DNA of 64,000 nucleotides from Xanthomonas sp. 10-10. Lineage in GTDB: Bacteria > Pseudomonadota > Gammaproteobacteria > Xanthomonadales > Xanthomonadaceae. Positions within the stretch are counted from its first letter, which is position 1. Every line of letters starts with the position of its first letter. This document shows, one piece after another, positions 45,327 to 54,963 of this stretch. The notes under the pieces were generated by a model. That model saw nothing but the letters and a program-made list of their open reading frames with translations. It was not told the DNA's origin and did not search any database. The position numbers and the translations under genes were made by a program. The stretch spans positions 3,348,001 to 3,412,000 of the forward strand of contig NZ_CP144460.1 of assembly GCF_040182365.1 (NCBI RefSeq), read 5' to 3'.

Positions 45327-46340
45327 CTAAGCGCTGGCCGCACCGATGTGCAGGTCCGTCACTGCCTGCGTGGCTTCGGCGATGATGCCCAACGCGATGG
45401 TATGCGGCGATGAGCGCCCCATTCGCCAACCCGCCGGCAGGCGCAAACGCGCAAGCTCAGCTTCGTCGTAGCCCAGCGCACGTAACGCCTGCAGGCGGCT
45501 GTCGCGCTTGCTCCGGCTGCCCAGGATGCCGATGCATGCTGCATCGGTTTCCAGGCCGCGGCACGCGACCTGCAGATCGATCTCGCTGTCGTGCGCCAGG
45601 CTGTACAGGGCTGTGCCGGCGTCCAGCTGCAGATCGCGTAACGCATCGCGCAAGCTGCGGCGATCGTAGTGTTCCGGCGCCAGGCCGGGCGGCGGCTCAC
45701 TGGGCCCGTGCGGACGCAGCACACGCGCCTCGATCCCCATTTGATTGGCCAACGCCACCAGCGCCAGCAATGCAGGATCTGCACCCACCAGTACCAGCCG
45801 CAAGGGCGGGCGATGGACGCGCAGAAATTCGCCGGCACGCACATCGTGCACATGGGCGGGATAGCGCACGCTTCCGGTCCTGCGATCCAGCGCAACATGA
45901 AACGCGCGGCGGTGCTGACGCGCATTGCGCCAGCGTGCGAGATGCTCGGCCAGATCCGGCACTGGCCAGACCAGCACGCCAATGCGCCCGCCACAGCTGA
46001 GCTGGATGTCCAGCACATCGCTGCCCTCGCCATAGTCCAGCCATCGCGGTTGCCCATCGCGCAATACGCCCATGGCTTCATGCGCGACGGCCGCTTCCAC
46101 GCAACCGCCGGAGACATAACCGGCAACCCGGCCATCGGCCGCGATCGCCATCTCGCTTCCCAGCGGGCGCGGCGAGGAGCCCTGCACGTCGATCAAGGTC
46201 GCGATCGCCACCCGCTGGCCGGCGCGGTGCCAAGCGGTCAGCACCGGCAGCAGATCGTCGTGCAATGCGTAGCTCGGCCATGCCGGCCACGCCGGCTGGG
46301 CCGGCGCTGCATGCGTGGCAGGAGCGACGACTGCACTCAC
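45327..46340 (-). CDS. XdhC/PaoD-family molybdenum cofactor insertion protein
   Basis: Protein of 337 residues. The N-terminal XdhC/CoxI domain has VAIATLIDVQGSSPRPLGSEMA and YVSGGCVEAAV. The C-terminal Rossmann-like domain has LVLVGADPALLALVALA and CIGILGSRSKRD, then AGWRMGRSSPHTIALGIIAE. Such proteins bind and sulfurate the cofactor and insert it into the partner enzyme. The start is GTG at 46340, overlapping the stop of the molybdenum subunit as GTGA. It therefore serves the oxidoreductase encoded upstream. Confidence 0.88.
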   Translation of the reverse strand: MSAVVAPATHAAPAQPAWPAWPSYALHDDLLPVLTAWHRAGQRVAIATLIDVQGSSPRPLGSEMAIAADGRVAGYVSGGCVEAAVAHEAMGVLRDGQPRWLDYGEGSDVLDIQLSCGGRIGVLVWPVPDLAEHLARWRNARQHRRAFHVALDRRTGSVRYPAHVHDVRAGEFLRVHRPPLRLVLVGADPALLALVALANQMGIEARVLRPHGPSEPPPGLAPEHYDRRSLRDALRDLQLDAGTALYSLAHDSEIDLQVACRGLETDAACIGILGSRSKRDSRLQALRALGYDEAELARLRLPAGWRMGRSSPHTIALGIIAEATQAVTDLHIGAASA

Positions 46341-48544
46341 GCGCGCAGTTGCTCGGGCAGATGCGGCAGCAGCTTTTCCAACGTCACCGGGTAGTCGCGC
46401 ACGCGCACGCCGGTGGCGTTGTAGACCGCGTTGGCAATCGCTGCCGCCACGCCGCAAATTCCCAGCTCGCCCACGCCCTTGGCCTTCATCGGCGAGGACA
46501 TCGGGTCGCTTTCTTCCAGGAACACCACGTCCTGATGCGGAATATCCGCATGCACCGGCACTTCGTAACCGGCCAGGTCGTGATTGACGAAGAACCCGAA
46601 GCGCTTGTCCACCGCCAGTTCCTCCATCAACGCCGCACCCGCGCCCATGGTCATGCCGCCGATGACCTGGCTGCGCGCGGACTTGGGATTGAGGATGCGT
46701 CCGGCCGCACACACCGCGAGCATGCGGCGGATACGCACCTCGGCGGTGGTGACATCCACGCCAACTTCGACAAAGTGCGCGCCGAAGGTCGACACCTGAT
46801 GGGTCTTGGACAGGTCGCCGAACTCGATCTTGTCCTCGACCACCAGGGCGCCATTGGACGCAGCATCGCCCAGTGGAATGCGCTTGCCGCCGGCACGTAC
46901 ATGGCCATCGGCAAATTCGGCCTTGGCCGGGTCCAGGCCCAACTGCTTGGCGACGGTTTCGCGCAGCTTCACCGCCGCTGCGTAGACGCCAGCGGTGGAA
47001 CTGTTTGCGCCCCACTGCCCACCAGAGCCCGCCGATGCCGGGAAGCTGGAATCGCCCAGGCGCACGTCCACCCAGTCCAGCGGCACGCCCAGCATCTCGG
47101 CCGCGGTCTGCGCGATGATGGTGTAGGAGCCGGTGCCGATATCGGTCATGTCGGTTTCCACCACCACGCGACCACCCTGCTCCAGGCGCATGCGCGCCCC
47201 GGAGGTCATCACCGGCGCGTTGCGAAACGCGGCCGCCACGCCCATGCCGACCAACCAGCGCCCGTCGCGGTTGCTGGCCGGCTTGGATTTACGCTTGGAC
47301 CACTGGAAACGCTCGGCACCGTCTTGCAGGCACTTGACCAGCTGGCGCTGCGAGAACGGGCGCTGCGGGTTTTCCGGATCGACCTGCGTATCGTTGACGA
47401 CCCGGAACTTGACCGGATCCATCGCGAGTTTTTCGGCCATTTCGTCCATGGCCACTTCCAGTGCCATCAAACCGGGCGCTTCGCCGGGGGCACGCATGGC
47501 ATTGCCTTCCGGCAAATCGAGCACGGCCAGCCGGGTCGCGATCAGCCGGTTGGCCCCGGCGTAGAGCAACTGCGTCTGCGCGGCGGCGATCTCCGGGCCG
47601 CCCTCGGGCAGGTCGCCCGACCAGCTTTCGTGTGCGATCGCGGTGATCTTGCCATCGCGCTCGGCACCGATGCGGATGCGCTGCACGGTCGCCGGACGAT
47701 GTGTCGTGTTGTTGGCGATCAGCGGGCGCGGCAGCATCACCTTCACCGGACGCTTGACTTCGCGCGCAGCCAGCGCAGCCAGGACTGCATCGGCACGCAG
47801 GAACAGCTTGCTGCCAAAACCGCCACCGATGTACGGCGACATGATGCGCACGTTTTCGCGCGGAATGCCCAAGGTCACTGCCAGGTCGCGCGCACCCCAG
47901 TTGATCATCTGGTTGGACGTCCACACGCTCAGCTTGTCGCCGTCCCACATCGCGGTCGACGCATGCGGCTCCATCATCGCGTGCGAGTGATCGGGCGTGG
48001 TGTACTCGGCATCCAGTTGCACCGGCGCCGCGGCGAAGGCGCCATCGAAATCGCCGACGGCGCTATTGGGGGCCCCGCCCTCCTTGCTGACCTTGGCGCC
48101 ATCGCGCGCTTTCTTCAGATCGTATGCGCCGACATGGCGGCCGTAATCGACCTTGATCAGCTGCGCCGCTGCGCGGGCCTGCTCGAAGGTTTCGGCAATC
48201 ACCACTGCAATTGCCTGGTGGTAATGCTGGATTTCCGGGCCGCCCAGCAACTTGGCGGTGTTGAGCTTGCCCTTGTGCAGTTTGCCGGCGTTCTGCGCAG
48301 AGACGATCCCGAGCACGCCGGGCGCGTTGCGCGCGGCGCTCAGGTCGATGCTACGGATGGTGCCCTTGGCGATCCCCGCGCCCACGACATGGCCGTAGGC
48401 AGCGCGGCCCGGCAGATCATGATGTTCGTAGGCATACGGCGCTTGGCCGGTGGTCTTGAGCGGCCCGTCGATGCGGTCGACGGGCTTGCCGACGACCTTG
48501 CCTTGATCGATGGGGTTGGAACCGGCAGGAGTGTCGAATTTCAT
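46337..48544 (-). CDS. paoC: PaoC-type molybdenum-binding aldehyde oxidoreductase subunit
   Basis: Protein of 735 residues, the large subunit of a xanthine oxidase-family enzyme. The N-terminal domain (VDRIDGPLKTTGQAPYAYEHHD) and the cofactor-binding regions (PYIGGGFGSKLFLRADAVLAA, GTGSYTIIAQTAAE) are present. The catalytic Glu is in KGVGELGICGVAAA near the C terminus. Its own signal peptide is missing, so it is presumably carried out with the Tat-exported small subunit. Together with the next two genes it oxidises aldehydes to acids. It starts one base after the FAD subunit gene. Confidence 0.92.
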   Translation of the reverse strand: MKFDTPAGSNPIDQGKVVGKPVDRIDGPLKTTGQAPYAYEHHDLPGRAAYGHVVGAGIAKGTIRSIDLSAARNAPGVLGIVSAQNAGKLHKGKLNTAKLLGGPEIQHYHQAIAVVIAETFEQARAAAQLIKVDYGRHVGAYDLKKARDGAKVSKEGGAPNSAVGDFDGAFAAAPVQLDAEYTTPDHSHAMMEPHASTAMWDGDKLSVWTSNQMINWGARDLAVTLGIPRENVRIMSPYIGGGFGSKLFLRADAVLAALAAREVKRPVKVMLPRPLIANNTTHRPATVQRIRIGAERDGKITAIAHESWSGDLPEGGPEIAAAQTQLLYAGANRLIATRLAVLDLPEGNAMRAPGEAPGLMALEVAMDEMAEKLAMDPVKFRVVNDTQVDPENPQRPFSQRQLVKCLQDGAERFQWSKRKSKPASNRDGRWLVGMGVAAAFRNAPVMTSGARMRLEQGGRVVVETDMTDIGTGSYTIIAQTAAEMLGVPLDWVDVRLGDSSFPASAGSGGQWGANSSTAGVYAAAVKLRETVAKQLGLDPAKAEFADGHVRAGGKRIPLGDAASNGALVVEDKIEFGDLSKTHQVSTFGAHFVEVGVDVTTAEVRIRRMLAVCAAGRILNPKSARSQVIGGMTMGAGAALMEELAVDKRFGFFVNHDLAGYEVPVHADIPHQDVVFLEESDPMSSPMKAKGVGELGICGVAAAIANAVYNATGVRVRDYPVTLEKLLPHLPEQLRA

Positions 48545-48545
48545 A

Positions 48546-49496
48546 TCAGGCCCTCGCCTCGGCCAGGATCGCGGTCAAGGTGCGTTCCACCAGCGGCACC
48601 TTGAATGCGTTGTGTTCGGTGGGCTGTGCGCCGTCCAGCAGCACAGAAGCGATGGCGCGTGCGCCCTGGCGCGATTGCGCTTCGGCCGCTTCGCTACGCC
48701 ATGGTTTGTGCGCCACACCGCCAACGCCGATGCGCGCGGTGCCGTCGCGCTGCACGACAGCGGCGACCGAGACCAGGGCAAACGCATACGACGCGCGGTC
48801 GCGCACCTTGCGATAGACATGCGTGCCGCCAAGCGGCTTGGGCAAGGTCACCGCGGTGATCAGCTCGCCACGTTCCAGCACGGTTTCCAGATGCGGTGTG
48901 GTCCCCGGCGCACGATAGAACTCGGCCAGCGGCACGGCGCGCGTCTGTCCATCCGGCCGCACCGTTTCCACCGTAGCGTCCAGCACACGCATGGCGATGG
49001 CCATGTCGCTGGGATGGGTGGCGATGCAGGCGTCACTGGCGCCGATGACAGCCAGCTGACGGTTGAAGCCGCCGATCGCCGCGCAGCCGCTGCCTGGCAG
49101 GCGCTTGTTGCACGGCTGGTTGGTGTCGTAAAAATACGGGCAGCGCGTGCGCTGCAGCAGATTGCCGGCCGTGGTGGCGCGATTGCGCAGCTGGCCGGAC
49201 GCACCCGCCAGCAATGCGCGCGACAGCACCGCGTAATCGCGGCGAACCCGCGTATCGGCGGCAAGATCGGTATTGCGTACCAACGCACCGATCCGCAAGC
49301 CGCCCTCCGGCGTTGCGTCGATGGTGTCCAGATTCAATCCGTTGACATCGATCAGATGCGATGGCGTTTCGATCTGCAGCTTCATCAGATCGAGCAGGTT
49401 GGTACCGCCGGCGATGAACTTGGCACCTGGCTGGCGCGCGGCCTTGACTGCGGCATCTGCCGCCGAGGTGGCGCGCTCGTAGCTGAAAGCCTTCAT
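48546..49496 (-). CDS. paoB: PaoB-type FAD and 4Fe-4S subunit
   Basis: Protein of 316 residues. The FAD site is [17 protein letters not shown] near residue 25 and [12 protein letters not shown] near residue 105. A Cys cluster then follows ([21 protein letters not shown]), which in E. coli PaoB holds an unusual 4Fe-4S centre; this places the enzyme in the PaoABC class rather than with ordinary xanthine dehydrogenases. The ATG overlaps the stop of the 2Fe-2S subunit gene (ATGA). Confidence 0.92.
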   Translation of the reverse strand: MKAFSYERATSAADAAVKAARQPGAKFIAGGTNLLDLMKLQIETPSHLIDVNGLNLDTIDATPEGGLRIGALVRNTDLAADTRVRRDYAVLSRALLAGASGQLRNRATTAGNLLQRTRCPYFYDTNQPCNKRLPGSGCAAIGGFNRQLAVIGASDACIATHPSDMAIAMRVLDATVETVRPDGQTRAVPLAEFYRAPGTTPHLETVLERGELITAVTLPKPLGGTHVYRKVRDRASYAFALVSVAAVVQRDGTARIGVGGVAHKPWRSEAAEAQSRQGARAIASVLLDGAQPTEHNAFKVPLVERTLTAILAEARA

Positions 49497-50134
49497 GCGC
49501 GTTCTCCGGCGACTTCGTTGATCGCTTCGACGATGTTGGAATACGCACCGCAGCGACAGATGTTGCCGCTCATGCGTTCCTGCAGTTCCGGCGTGGTGAG
49601 CCGGGTCTTGGCGGTCAGATCGTCGGTTACATGGCTGGGAATGCCGCGCTTGACTTCATCCAGCACGGCCACTGCCGAACAGATCTGGCCAGGTGTGCAA
49701 TAGCCGCACTGATACCCATCGTGTTTGACGAAGGCCGCCTGCATCGGATGCAGTTTGTCCGGTGTGCCCAGGCCTTCAATGGTGGTGACCTTTGCGCCCT
49801 GATGCATCACCGCCAGCGACAGGCAGGAATTCATGCGCTGCCCGTCGACAATGACCGTACACGCGCCGCACTGGCCGTGATCGCAGCCCTTTTTGGTGCC
49901 GGTCAAGTGCAGGTGCTCGCGCAATGCATCAAGCAAGGTGGTGCGGTTATCCAGTGTCAGCGTCACCGGCTTGCCATTTACCTCGAAGGCGACCTGGCTG
50001 GACGCGTTGGCCGGCTCCACCGCCTGCCGTTGCGACACGGCAGTGGCCGCCATCGAGTGGGTTGCGGCAACGCTCGCTGCCGACGCCGTGCCAGCGATCA
50101 ATACTTCGCGACGGGTCATCTTGATGTCTCTCAT
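49493..50134 (-). CDS. paoA: PaoA-type 2Fe-2S subunit with Tat signal
   Basis: Protein of 213 residues. The start [15 protein letters not shown] is a twin-arginine signal (TRREVLI), so the complex is exported folded to the periplasm. A plant-type 2Fe-2S domain has [17 protein letters not shown] and NSC. A second 2Fe-2S domain has CGYCTPGQ and GNICRCGAY. The ATG at 50134 has GGAG nine bases upstream and is preferred to a TTG at 50152. It is the first gene of the paoA-paoB-paoC-xdhC unit, which is translationally coupled throughout. Confidence 0.92.
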   Translation of the reverse strand: MRDIKMTRREVLIAGTASAASVAATHSMAATAVSQRQAVEPANASSQVAFEVNGKPVTLTLDNRTTLLDALREHLHLTGTKKGCDHGQCGACTVIVDGQRMNSCLSLAVMHQGAKVTTIEGLGTPDKLHPMQAAFVKHDGYQCGYCTPGQICSAVAVLDEVKRGIPSHVTDDLTAKTRLTTPELQERMSGNICRCGAYSNIVEAINEVAGERA

Positions 50135-50532
50135 GGCTGGCATCTCCAACAATGCTGGCTAATACAGTTCTTTATCAATGTGCAGGGCCGTCAGTCACAA
50201 GCGCGTGAGTGCGGGCTTGAGAACGGTGCAATCGGTGGTTGCCCGATTCTAGTTGTCGCCTGCGCATGCATTGGCGTTGGAGGCAGCATGCGTCTATGAA
50301 ACGTACTCATCACTGTGCGGCGTCATTGGATGGCGCCGTGGCGATGACGCGCTCGATGCAGCATCGATTGCGGGCGCGGTCACATGCCGACCGGGATGCG
50401 CAAGTCAAACCAGCCGCTGCAGAGCAACATCGCTGGACCAGCCGCGATACGAGTGCTGCGGCAGCAACACCTGCAGACCTGCTTGGCCTGGCGCGCCGGC
50501 GTCATGAGGCCAGCGCGCCCGGTCAGCTGGTA
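50135..50532. other. Intergenic region upstream of the pao operon
   Basis: These 398 bases should hold the pao promoter on the minus strand; TTGTGA and TGATAA near 50175-50203 are only a weak match. No gene, hairpin or repeat is supported. Confidence 0.5.
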
Positions 50533-51540
50533 TCAAAACTCCAGCACGATCTTGCCCAGATGCCCACCGGCCTTCTGCAATGCGAACGCCTCGCCGATCT
50601 CTTCCAGCGCATAGCTGCGGTCGATGACCGGACGCAGCGACAGACTGTCCAGTGCACGCACCAGCTGCTGCTGATGCCGGCGACTGCCGACCACCAGGCC
50701 TTGCAGACGCTGCTGACGTCCCATCATCTCGGCAGTCGGTATCGGGCCGGCCGCACCGGTCAGCACGCCGATCAAGGCGATGTGCCCGCCCACCCGCGCG
50801 GCACGGATCGATTGTGCCAGCGTGCCGGGTCCACCGACCTCGACCACATGGTCCACGCCGCGTCCGTCGGTGATCTCCAGCACCTGCCGCGACCACTCGG
50901 CGTGCTGCCGATAGTTGATGACGTGATCGGCACCGAGTGCGCGGACCTTTTCCAACTTCTCGTCCGAGGAGGACGTGGCGATCACGGTCGCGCCCATCGC
51001 CTTGGCGAACTGCAGCGCAAAGATCGACACACCGCCGGTACCCAGCACCAGGACCGTGTCGCCCGCCTTCAGGCCGCCATTGGCCACCAGCGCGCGCCAG
51101 GCAGTGACGCCGGCAGTGGTCAAGGTGGCCGCCTGCGCATGGCTGTAACCGGCCGGCGCGTGTGTAAATGCCTGCGCAGCAGCTACAACCGCGCTGCGTG
51201 CATACCCATCGACGCCATCGCCCGGCGTGGTCGCAAAGCCGGCATGCAGCGGTTCGCCGTCCAGCCACTGCGGGAAAAAGGTCGACACCACATGGTCGCC
51301 GACGGCGAACTCGGTGACGTCCGGACCGACCGCTTCGACCACACCGGCGCCGTCGGACATCGGAATGCGTCCATCGGCCGTCGGCATCTGCCCCGATACC
51401 ACGCCGAGGTCGTGGAAATTCAACGAGCTGGCATGCAGCCGCACTCTGATCTGGCCGTGTGCCGGCTGCCCGGGATCGGGCAGCGCAACAACATGTAATG
51501 CATTCAAGCCTGCAGGATGAGCCAAACGAACGGCGCGCAT
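50533..51540 (-). CDS. Zinc-less MDR-family alcohol dehydrogenase / quinone reductase
   Basis: Protein of 335 residues, medium-chain dehydrogenase fold. The N-terminal GroES-like part has LHASSLNFHDLGVVSGQMP and IPMSDGAGVVEAVG; the nucleotide site is VLVLGTGGVSIFALQFAKA and ATSSSDEKLEKVRALGADHVI. The cysteines that bind catalytic and structural zinc are absent, so it is likely an NADPH-dependent quinone or enone reductase. AAGGA precedes the ATG. An inverted repeat (GGATAAC/GTTATCC) lies 30 bases upstream and may be an operator. Confidence 0.87.
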   Translation of the reverse strand: MRAVRLAHPAGLNALHVVALPDPGQPAHGQIRVRLHASSLNFHDLGVVSGQMPTADGRIPMSDGAGVVEAVGPDVTEFAVGDHVVSTFFPQWLDGEPLHAGFATTPGDGVDGYARSAVVAAAQAFTHAPAGYSHAQAATLTTAGVTAWRALVANGGLKAGDTVLVLGTGGVSIFALQFAKAMGATVIATSSSDEKLEKVRALGADHVINYRQHAEWSRQVLEITDGRGVDHVVEVGGPGTLAQSIRAARVGGHIALIGVLTGAAGPIPTAEMMGRQQRLQGLVVGSRRHQQQLVRALDSLSLRPVIDRSYALEEIGEAFALQKAGGHLGKIVLEF

Positions 51541-51978
51541 GAGGTGTTCCTTGCTGTGACCGGCGTTTGGGATAACACGCCGGGCGTTATCCGAATGCAG
51601 TCGAGCCGGCTTTCGGCTTGCTTGTCGGCTGCCGTCTTTTTCGCCGAGTCGCGCGCGGTGACGGCAACCAACCGGCGGGCGCCAGACCGGCCAGACAGCT
51701 CATCCGGTGCAGTCGCCGCAGGAACGTGGCGTCACCCTGCAGATGCGACGTCCATCAGCGCATTACCGCGATCCATCCCGGCACCAGCTTCGGCAAGCCT
51801 TGCGAATATCTGCCGACGCATGGCTGCCGCCACTGCCGCAGCCATTCGATGCAGGTGCAGCGTACAGCCCTGCCTCCTGCCACACGAGGACGCCCGGCCG
51901 AACCAGACTCGAGCAATGCCTCCGCTGCTTGGCTGCTGATAACCTGCCGACGTCTACACGGCCGGCTTCCGGAACGCC
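51541..51978. other. Divergent intergenic region MDR gene / MscS channel
   Basis: These 438 bases contain the inverted repeat near the dehydrogenase. An open frame of 140 codons runs through on the plus strand (51517-51939), but it has no ribosome-binding site and an atypical composition. Nothing else is supported. Confidence 0.5.
51570..51592 (-). promoter_or_regulatory. Inverted repeat upstream of the MDR gene
   Basis: Perfect seven-base arms GGATAAC and GTTATCC with a nine-base centre lie 30-52 bases before the dehydrogenase start, in a promoter position. The regulator is unknown. Confidence 0.4.
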
Positions 51979-54429
51979 ATGGTTTCTGCCCTCCGCTTTG
52001 CATGCGCAGTGTTGGCGAGTCTCGCCCTGGCGCAACCGGTTGTCGCGCGCGCATGGCAGCTTGCCGCCATCACTCCGACCAGTGCTGCCGCGTCCACCCC
52101 AACGGCGGCAAACGGCGCACCGACTGCGATCGATGTCGCCGACATTCCGTCACTGGCCGACGTGGATCAGCGGCTGGCCGAGCGCGCCCTGGAGGCGAAT
52201 GCAGAGCCCGGCGCACCTGCTGCCTCGTTCGCACGTCGACTGGCGAGGATCGAAGCCGCGGTCGAGGATCCGTTCTGGCGCATCACCTTTGCCGAGATGC
52301 GGATGCTGCCGATTCCGCGCCTGGAAAGCCTGTCGCGCCACTGGCGATTCCAGGCACGCCAACTGGCGCGCTGGCAGTCGGATCTGGCCATCGCAACCAC
52401 GCATCGAGCCAGCGACGCGGCAGGACTGGCGTCCCGCCGCGAGGCCTGGGTGACGACCGCAACATCCGGGCAGGAGCTGCCCATCGCGCTACGCCAAAGG
52501 GTGGACGAGGTCGTGGTCGACCTGGCCCAGGCCGAAGCGGGATTATCGGATCCGCTGGCACGGCTGATCGCACTCGGCCGACGCGGAAATGCGGTGGACG
52601 CGCGCATCGAAAGCGCGCAACGTCGCGTCGCAGAGGCGATCGCGGCGTACGACACGCGCCTGCTGCGCGTGGATGGGCCGCCACTGTGGCAACTGACCCC
52701 GGCCAGCGTCGTGTCCGTGGCCGATACCAGCGATACCGTGCGCAGCGGCCTGGAAATCGAATCGCGCTTTGCCGAAGAGTATGTCAAGGGCGATGCGATG
52801 GTCGGCCGGCGCGCCTTGCAGACACTGCTGAGCTGTTCGCTCCCGTTGTTGCTGTGGCTCGCCTGGCGCAGTCGCGGGCCAATCAAGGCTGGCCAGATCA
52901 GCCGGACCGAGGCGAGCGTGCTTTCGCGCCCCATTTCGTGCTGGCTGCTGCTCGTCGTCATCGGCGTCTTCGCCTTCCAGCCCGACGCGCCGATGCTGAC
53001 CCATCAGCTGGCGCTGGTGATTGCGGTCGTCCCGGTGATGCGGTTGCTGCCGACCTCGCACCGACGCCTGCTGGGGATAACGCCACACGTGGCCAGTGCG
53101 TTGTTTCTGCTGCTGCGGCTGGGCTTCGTCTTGCTGTCCAGCCCGGTCCCCTATCGTCTTTATATTTTCTCGCTGACATTGCTTGGCCTGGCCGCAGCGG
53201 GCTGGCTGCTGTGGCGCGCACATCGCCATGGTCATGCATCGCAGAACGGGCGCCTCGGCAATGCACTGCGCGCCGCAGTGCATGTCGGTGGGGTACTGCT
53301 GGGAGTGGCACTGGTGGCCAATGCGTTCGGCAACGTGTCGCTGGCAGAGACATTGACCGGCGGCGTCATCGACAGCCTGTATTTCGCCCTGCTGCTCGCC
53401 GCCGGCATGACCGTCCTGGCAACCTGGGTCCAGCTGCTCCTGAAGCGCCCCGGCGTAGCACGCTTCCGGCTCGCACGCGAGCATGCGGGCCCCGCGGTGC
53501 AGCGATTGCTCAAACTGCTGACGGCCGCGGCCGTCGTCGGTTGGATCGTCTACGCGCTGGATCGCTTCCGTGTGCTGACCCCGGTCGACGACTCGCTGTC
53601 GGCGTTGCTGGGACACAGCTGGGCGCTTGGGGATCTGCGCGTGAGCCTGGGTCATGTGTTGCTGTTCGCACTCAGCGTGGTGATCGCCTTCTGGCTCGCC
53701 AAGACGGTACGCCTGGTGCTCGATGGCGAAGTGCTGTCGCGGCTGTCATTGCCGCATGGTGTCGCCAACAGCATCGCCTCGTTGAGCTATTACGCGGTAT
53801 TGATGCTCGGCCTGATTGGAGCGCTGTCGGCGGCCGGCTTCAAGACCAGCCAGCTGACCTTGGTGCTTGGCGCCCTGGGCGTGGGCATCGGGCTGGGCCT
53901 GCAGAACGTGGTCAACAATTTCGTCTCTGGCCTGGTGCTGATCTTCGAGCGGCCATTCCAACCTGGCGACGTGGTCGAGGTCGGAGGGACCACTGGCCGG
54001 GTGCGCGACATCGGCATGCGCGCGACCCGGCTGTCGACGTTCGACGGTGCGAGTGTCGTGGTGCCGAATGGTCAAATGATCTCCCAGCAACTGGTCAACT
54101 GGACGCTCTTCGATCGCAACCGCCGGCTGGAAGTACGTGTCGCCGTGGCTTATGGCAACGCGCCAACAGAGGTGGAAGCCCTGCTGATCGACGTGGCGCG
54201 CACCACCGAGGGCGTCGCGGCCACACCCGTACCGATCGTGCTGTTCGACAGCATGGGCAACGTGGCGATGGAATTCATCGTGCGCGCCTGGACACTGGAA
54301 TACGACAATGCCGGCGCCATCCGCAGCACGCTGGTCGGGCGCATCTACGAGACGCTGACCGCGCGCGGCATCGGCCTGGCGCATGCCGCAGCGGAGGTCT
54401 ATCCGCCGCCGTCGCGGACCACGCTCTGA
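51979..54429 (+). CDS. Large MscS-family mechanosensitive channel
   Basis: Protein of 816 residues. A signal peptide (MVSALRFACAVLASLALAQP) is followed by a periplasmic region of about 250 residues, rich in helices. Then come around eleven membrane helices (from about 275). The MscS pore helix and beta domain are at residues 610-720: LGALGVGIGLGLQNVVNNFVSG, ERPFQPGDVVEVGG, GRVRDIGMRATRL and VVPNGQMISQQLVNWT. Family members release solutes upon hypo-osmotic shock. The architecture is like MscK/YbiO/YjeP but smaller. The ATG at 51979 begins the signal peptide. Confidence 0.9.
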   Translation: MVSALRFACAVLASLALAQPVVARAWQLAAITPTSAAASTPTAANGAPTAIDVADIPSLADVDQRLAERALEANAEPGAPAASFARRLARIEAAVEDPFWRITFAEMRMLPIPRLESLSRHWRFQARQLARWQSDLAIATTHRASDAAGLASRREAWVTTATSGQELPIALRQRVDEVVVDLAQAEAGLSDPLARLIALGRRGNAVDARIESAQRRVAEAIAAYDTRLLRVDGPPLWQLTPASVVSVADTSDTVRSGLEIESRFAEEYVKGDAMVGRRALQTLLSCSLPLLLWLAWRSRGPIKAGQISRTEASVLSRPISCWLLLVVIGVFAFQPDAPMLTHQLALVIAVVPVMRLLPTSHRRLLGITPHVASALFLLLRLGFVLLSSPVPYRLYIFSLTLLGLAAAGWLLWRAHRHGHASQNGRLGNALRAAVHVGGVLLGVALVANAFGNVSLAETLTGGVIDSLYFALLLAAGMTVLATWVQLLLKRPGVARFRLAREHAGPAVQRLLKLLTAAAVVGWIVYALDRFRVLTPVDDSLSALLGHSWALGDLRVSLGHVLLFALSVVIAFWLAKTVRLVLDGEVLSRLSLPHGVANSIASLSYYAVLMLGLIGALSAAGFKTSQLTLVLGALGVGIGLGLQNVVNNFVSGLVLIFERPFQPGDVVEVGGTTGRVRDIGMRATRLSTFDGASVVVPNGQMISQQLVNWTLFDRNRRLEVRVAVAYGNAPTEVEALLIDVARTTEGVAATPVPIVLFDSMGNVAMEFIVRAWTLEYDNAGAIRSTLVGRIYETLTARGIGLAHAAAEVYPPPSRTTL

Positions 54430-54492
54430 TCATCGCGCCTTCGCCACGGCAATCGAGCGCGTCGATCGCGGACCTGCGTTCGATACGAGCGA

Positions 54493-54813
54493 GTGGCGCG
54501 CCTTTCGCGTAGAGACATCGTCGCCCGACCGTGGCGGCAGTCGGTACGTCAGCCGGTGGTGATCGCCATGCTCGGATCTGCCGTGTTGCCGGTGATCGGC
54601 CTCTGGCTGGATCTGCAATTGCGCCGCATGCATCGCAACGAGGCAAGGCTCAGCGCGCAGGCCTGGGGGATGCGCTGAGCGGCATCGCGAACCGGCGTGC
54701 ACTCGACCATCGCCTGTCGCAGGCACTGCAGCAGGCAGGACGCCTGCAGACGCAGTTGTCGGTGCTGATGATCGATGTCGACCACTTCAAGCTGTACATG
54801 GCGGGCTTTCTAG
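54493..54813 (+). pseudogene. Decayed membrane-anchored GGDEF (diguanylate cyclase) gene
   Basis: A membrane helix (VIAMLGSAVLPVIGLWLDL) and linker end in a stop at 54676-54678. In the next frame the sequence continues as GDALSGIANRRALDHRL and LSVLMIDVDHFKLY, the start of a GGDEF domain. The frames join if one G is added to the five-G run at 54665-54669. After FKLYM the similarity stops and the GGDEF signature itself is missing, so the gene is both frameshifted and truncated. The start may be GTG at 54493, or the 5' end may be missing as well. Confidence 0.72.
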
Positions 54814-54963
54814 GCCGCCACAGACGCGGAAGCGTGTTGGACACGCTTGCGCCGGGTCACCGCGCAACGGCGTTCGCCATCACGTGTGCGGCAAGGCGTT
54901 GCGCGTGGGCCGATCGGCCGATGCAAACGCGTCGGGGCATTGCGCGGAGCGTGGAGCCACAGG

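Noticed and set aside
46337-50134. The molybdenum enzyme considered as a cytoplasmic xanthine dehydrogenase
   Set aside because: The Tat signal on the 2Fe-2S subunit and the extra Cys cluster of the FAD subunit fit the periplasmic PaoABC class better.
51517-51939. 140-codon open frame between the MDR gene and the MscS channel
   Set aside because: No ribosome-binding site, starts inside the neighbouring gene on the other strand, and its composition is not protein-like.
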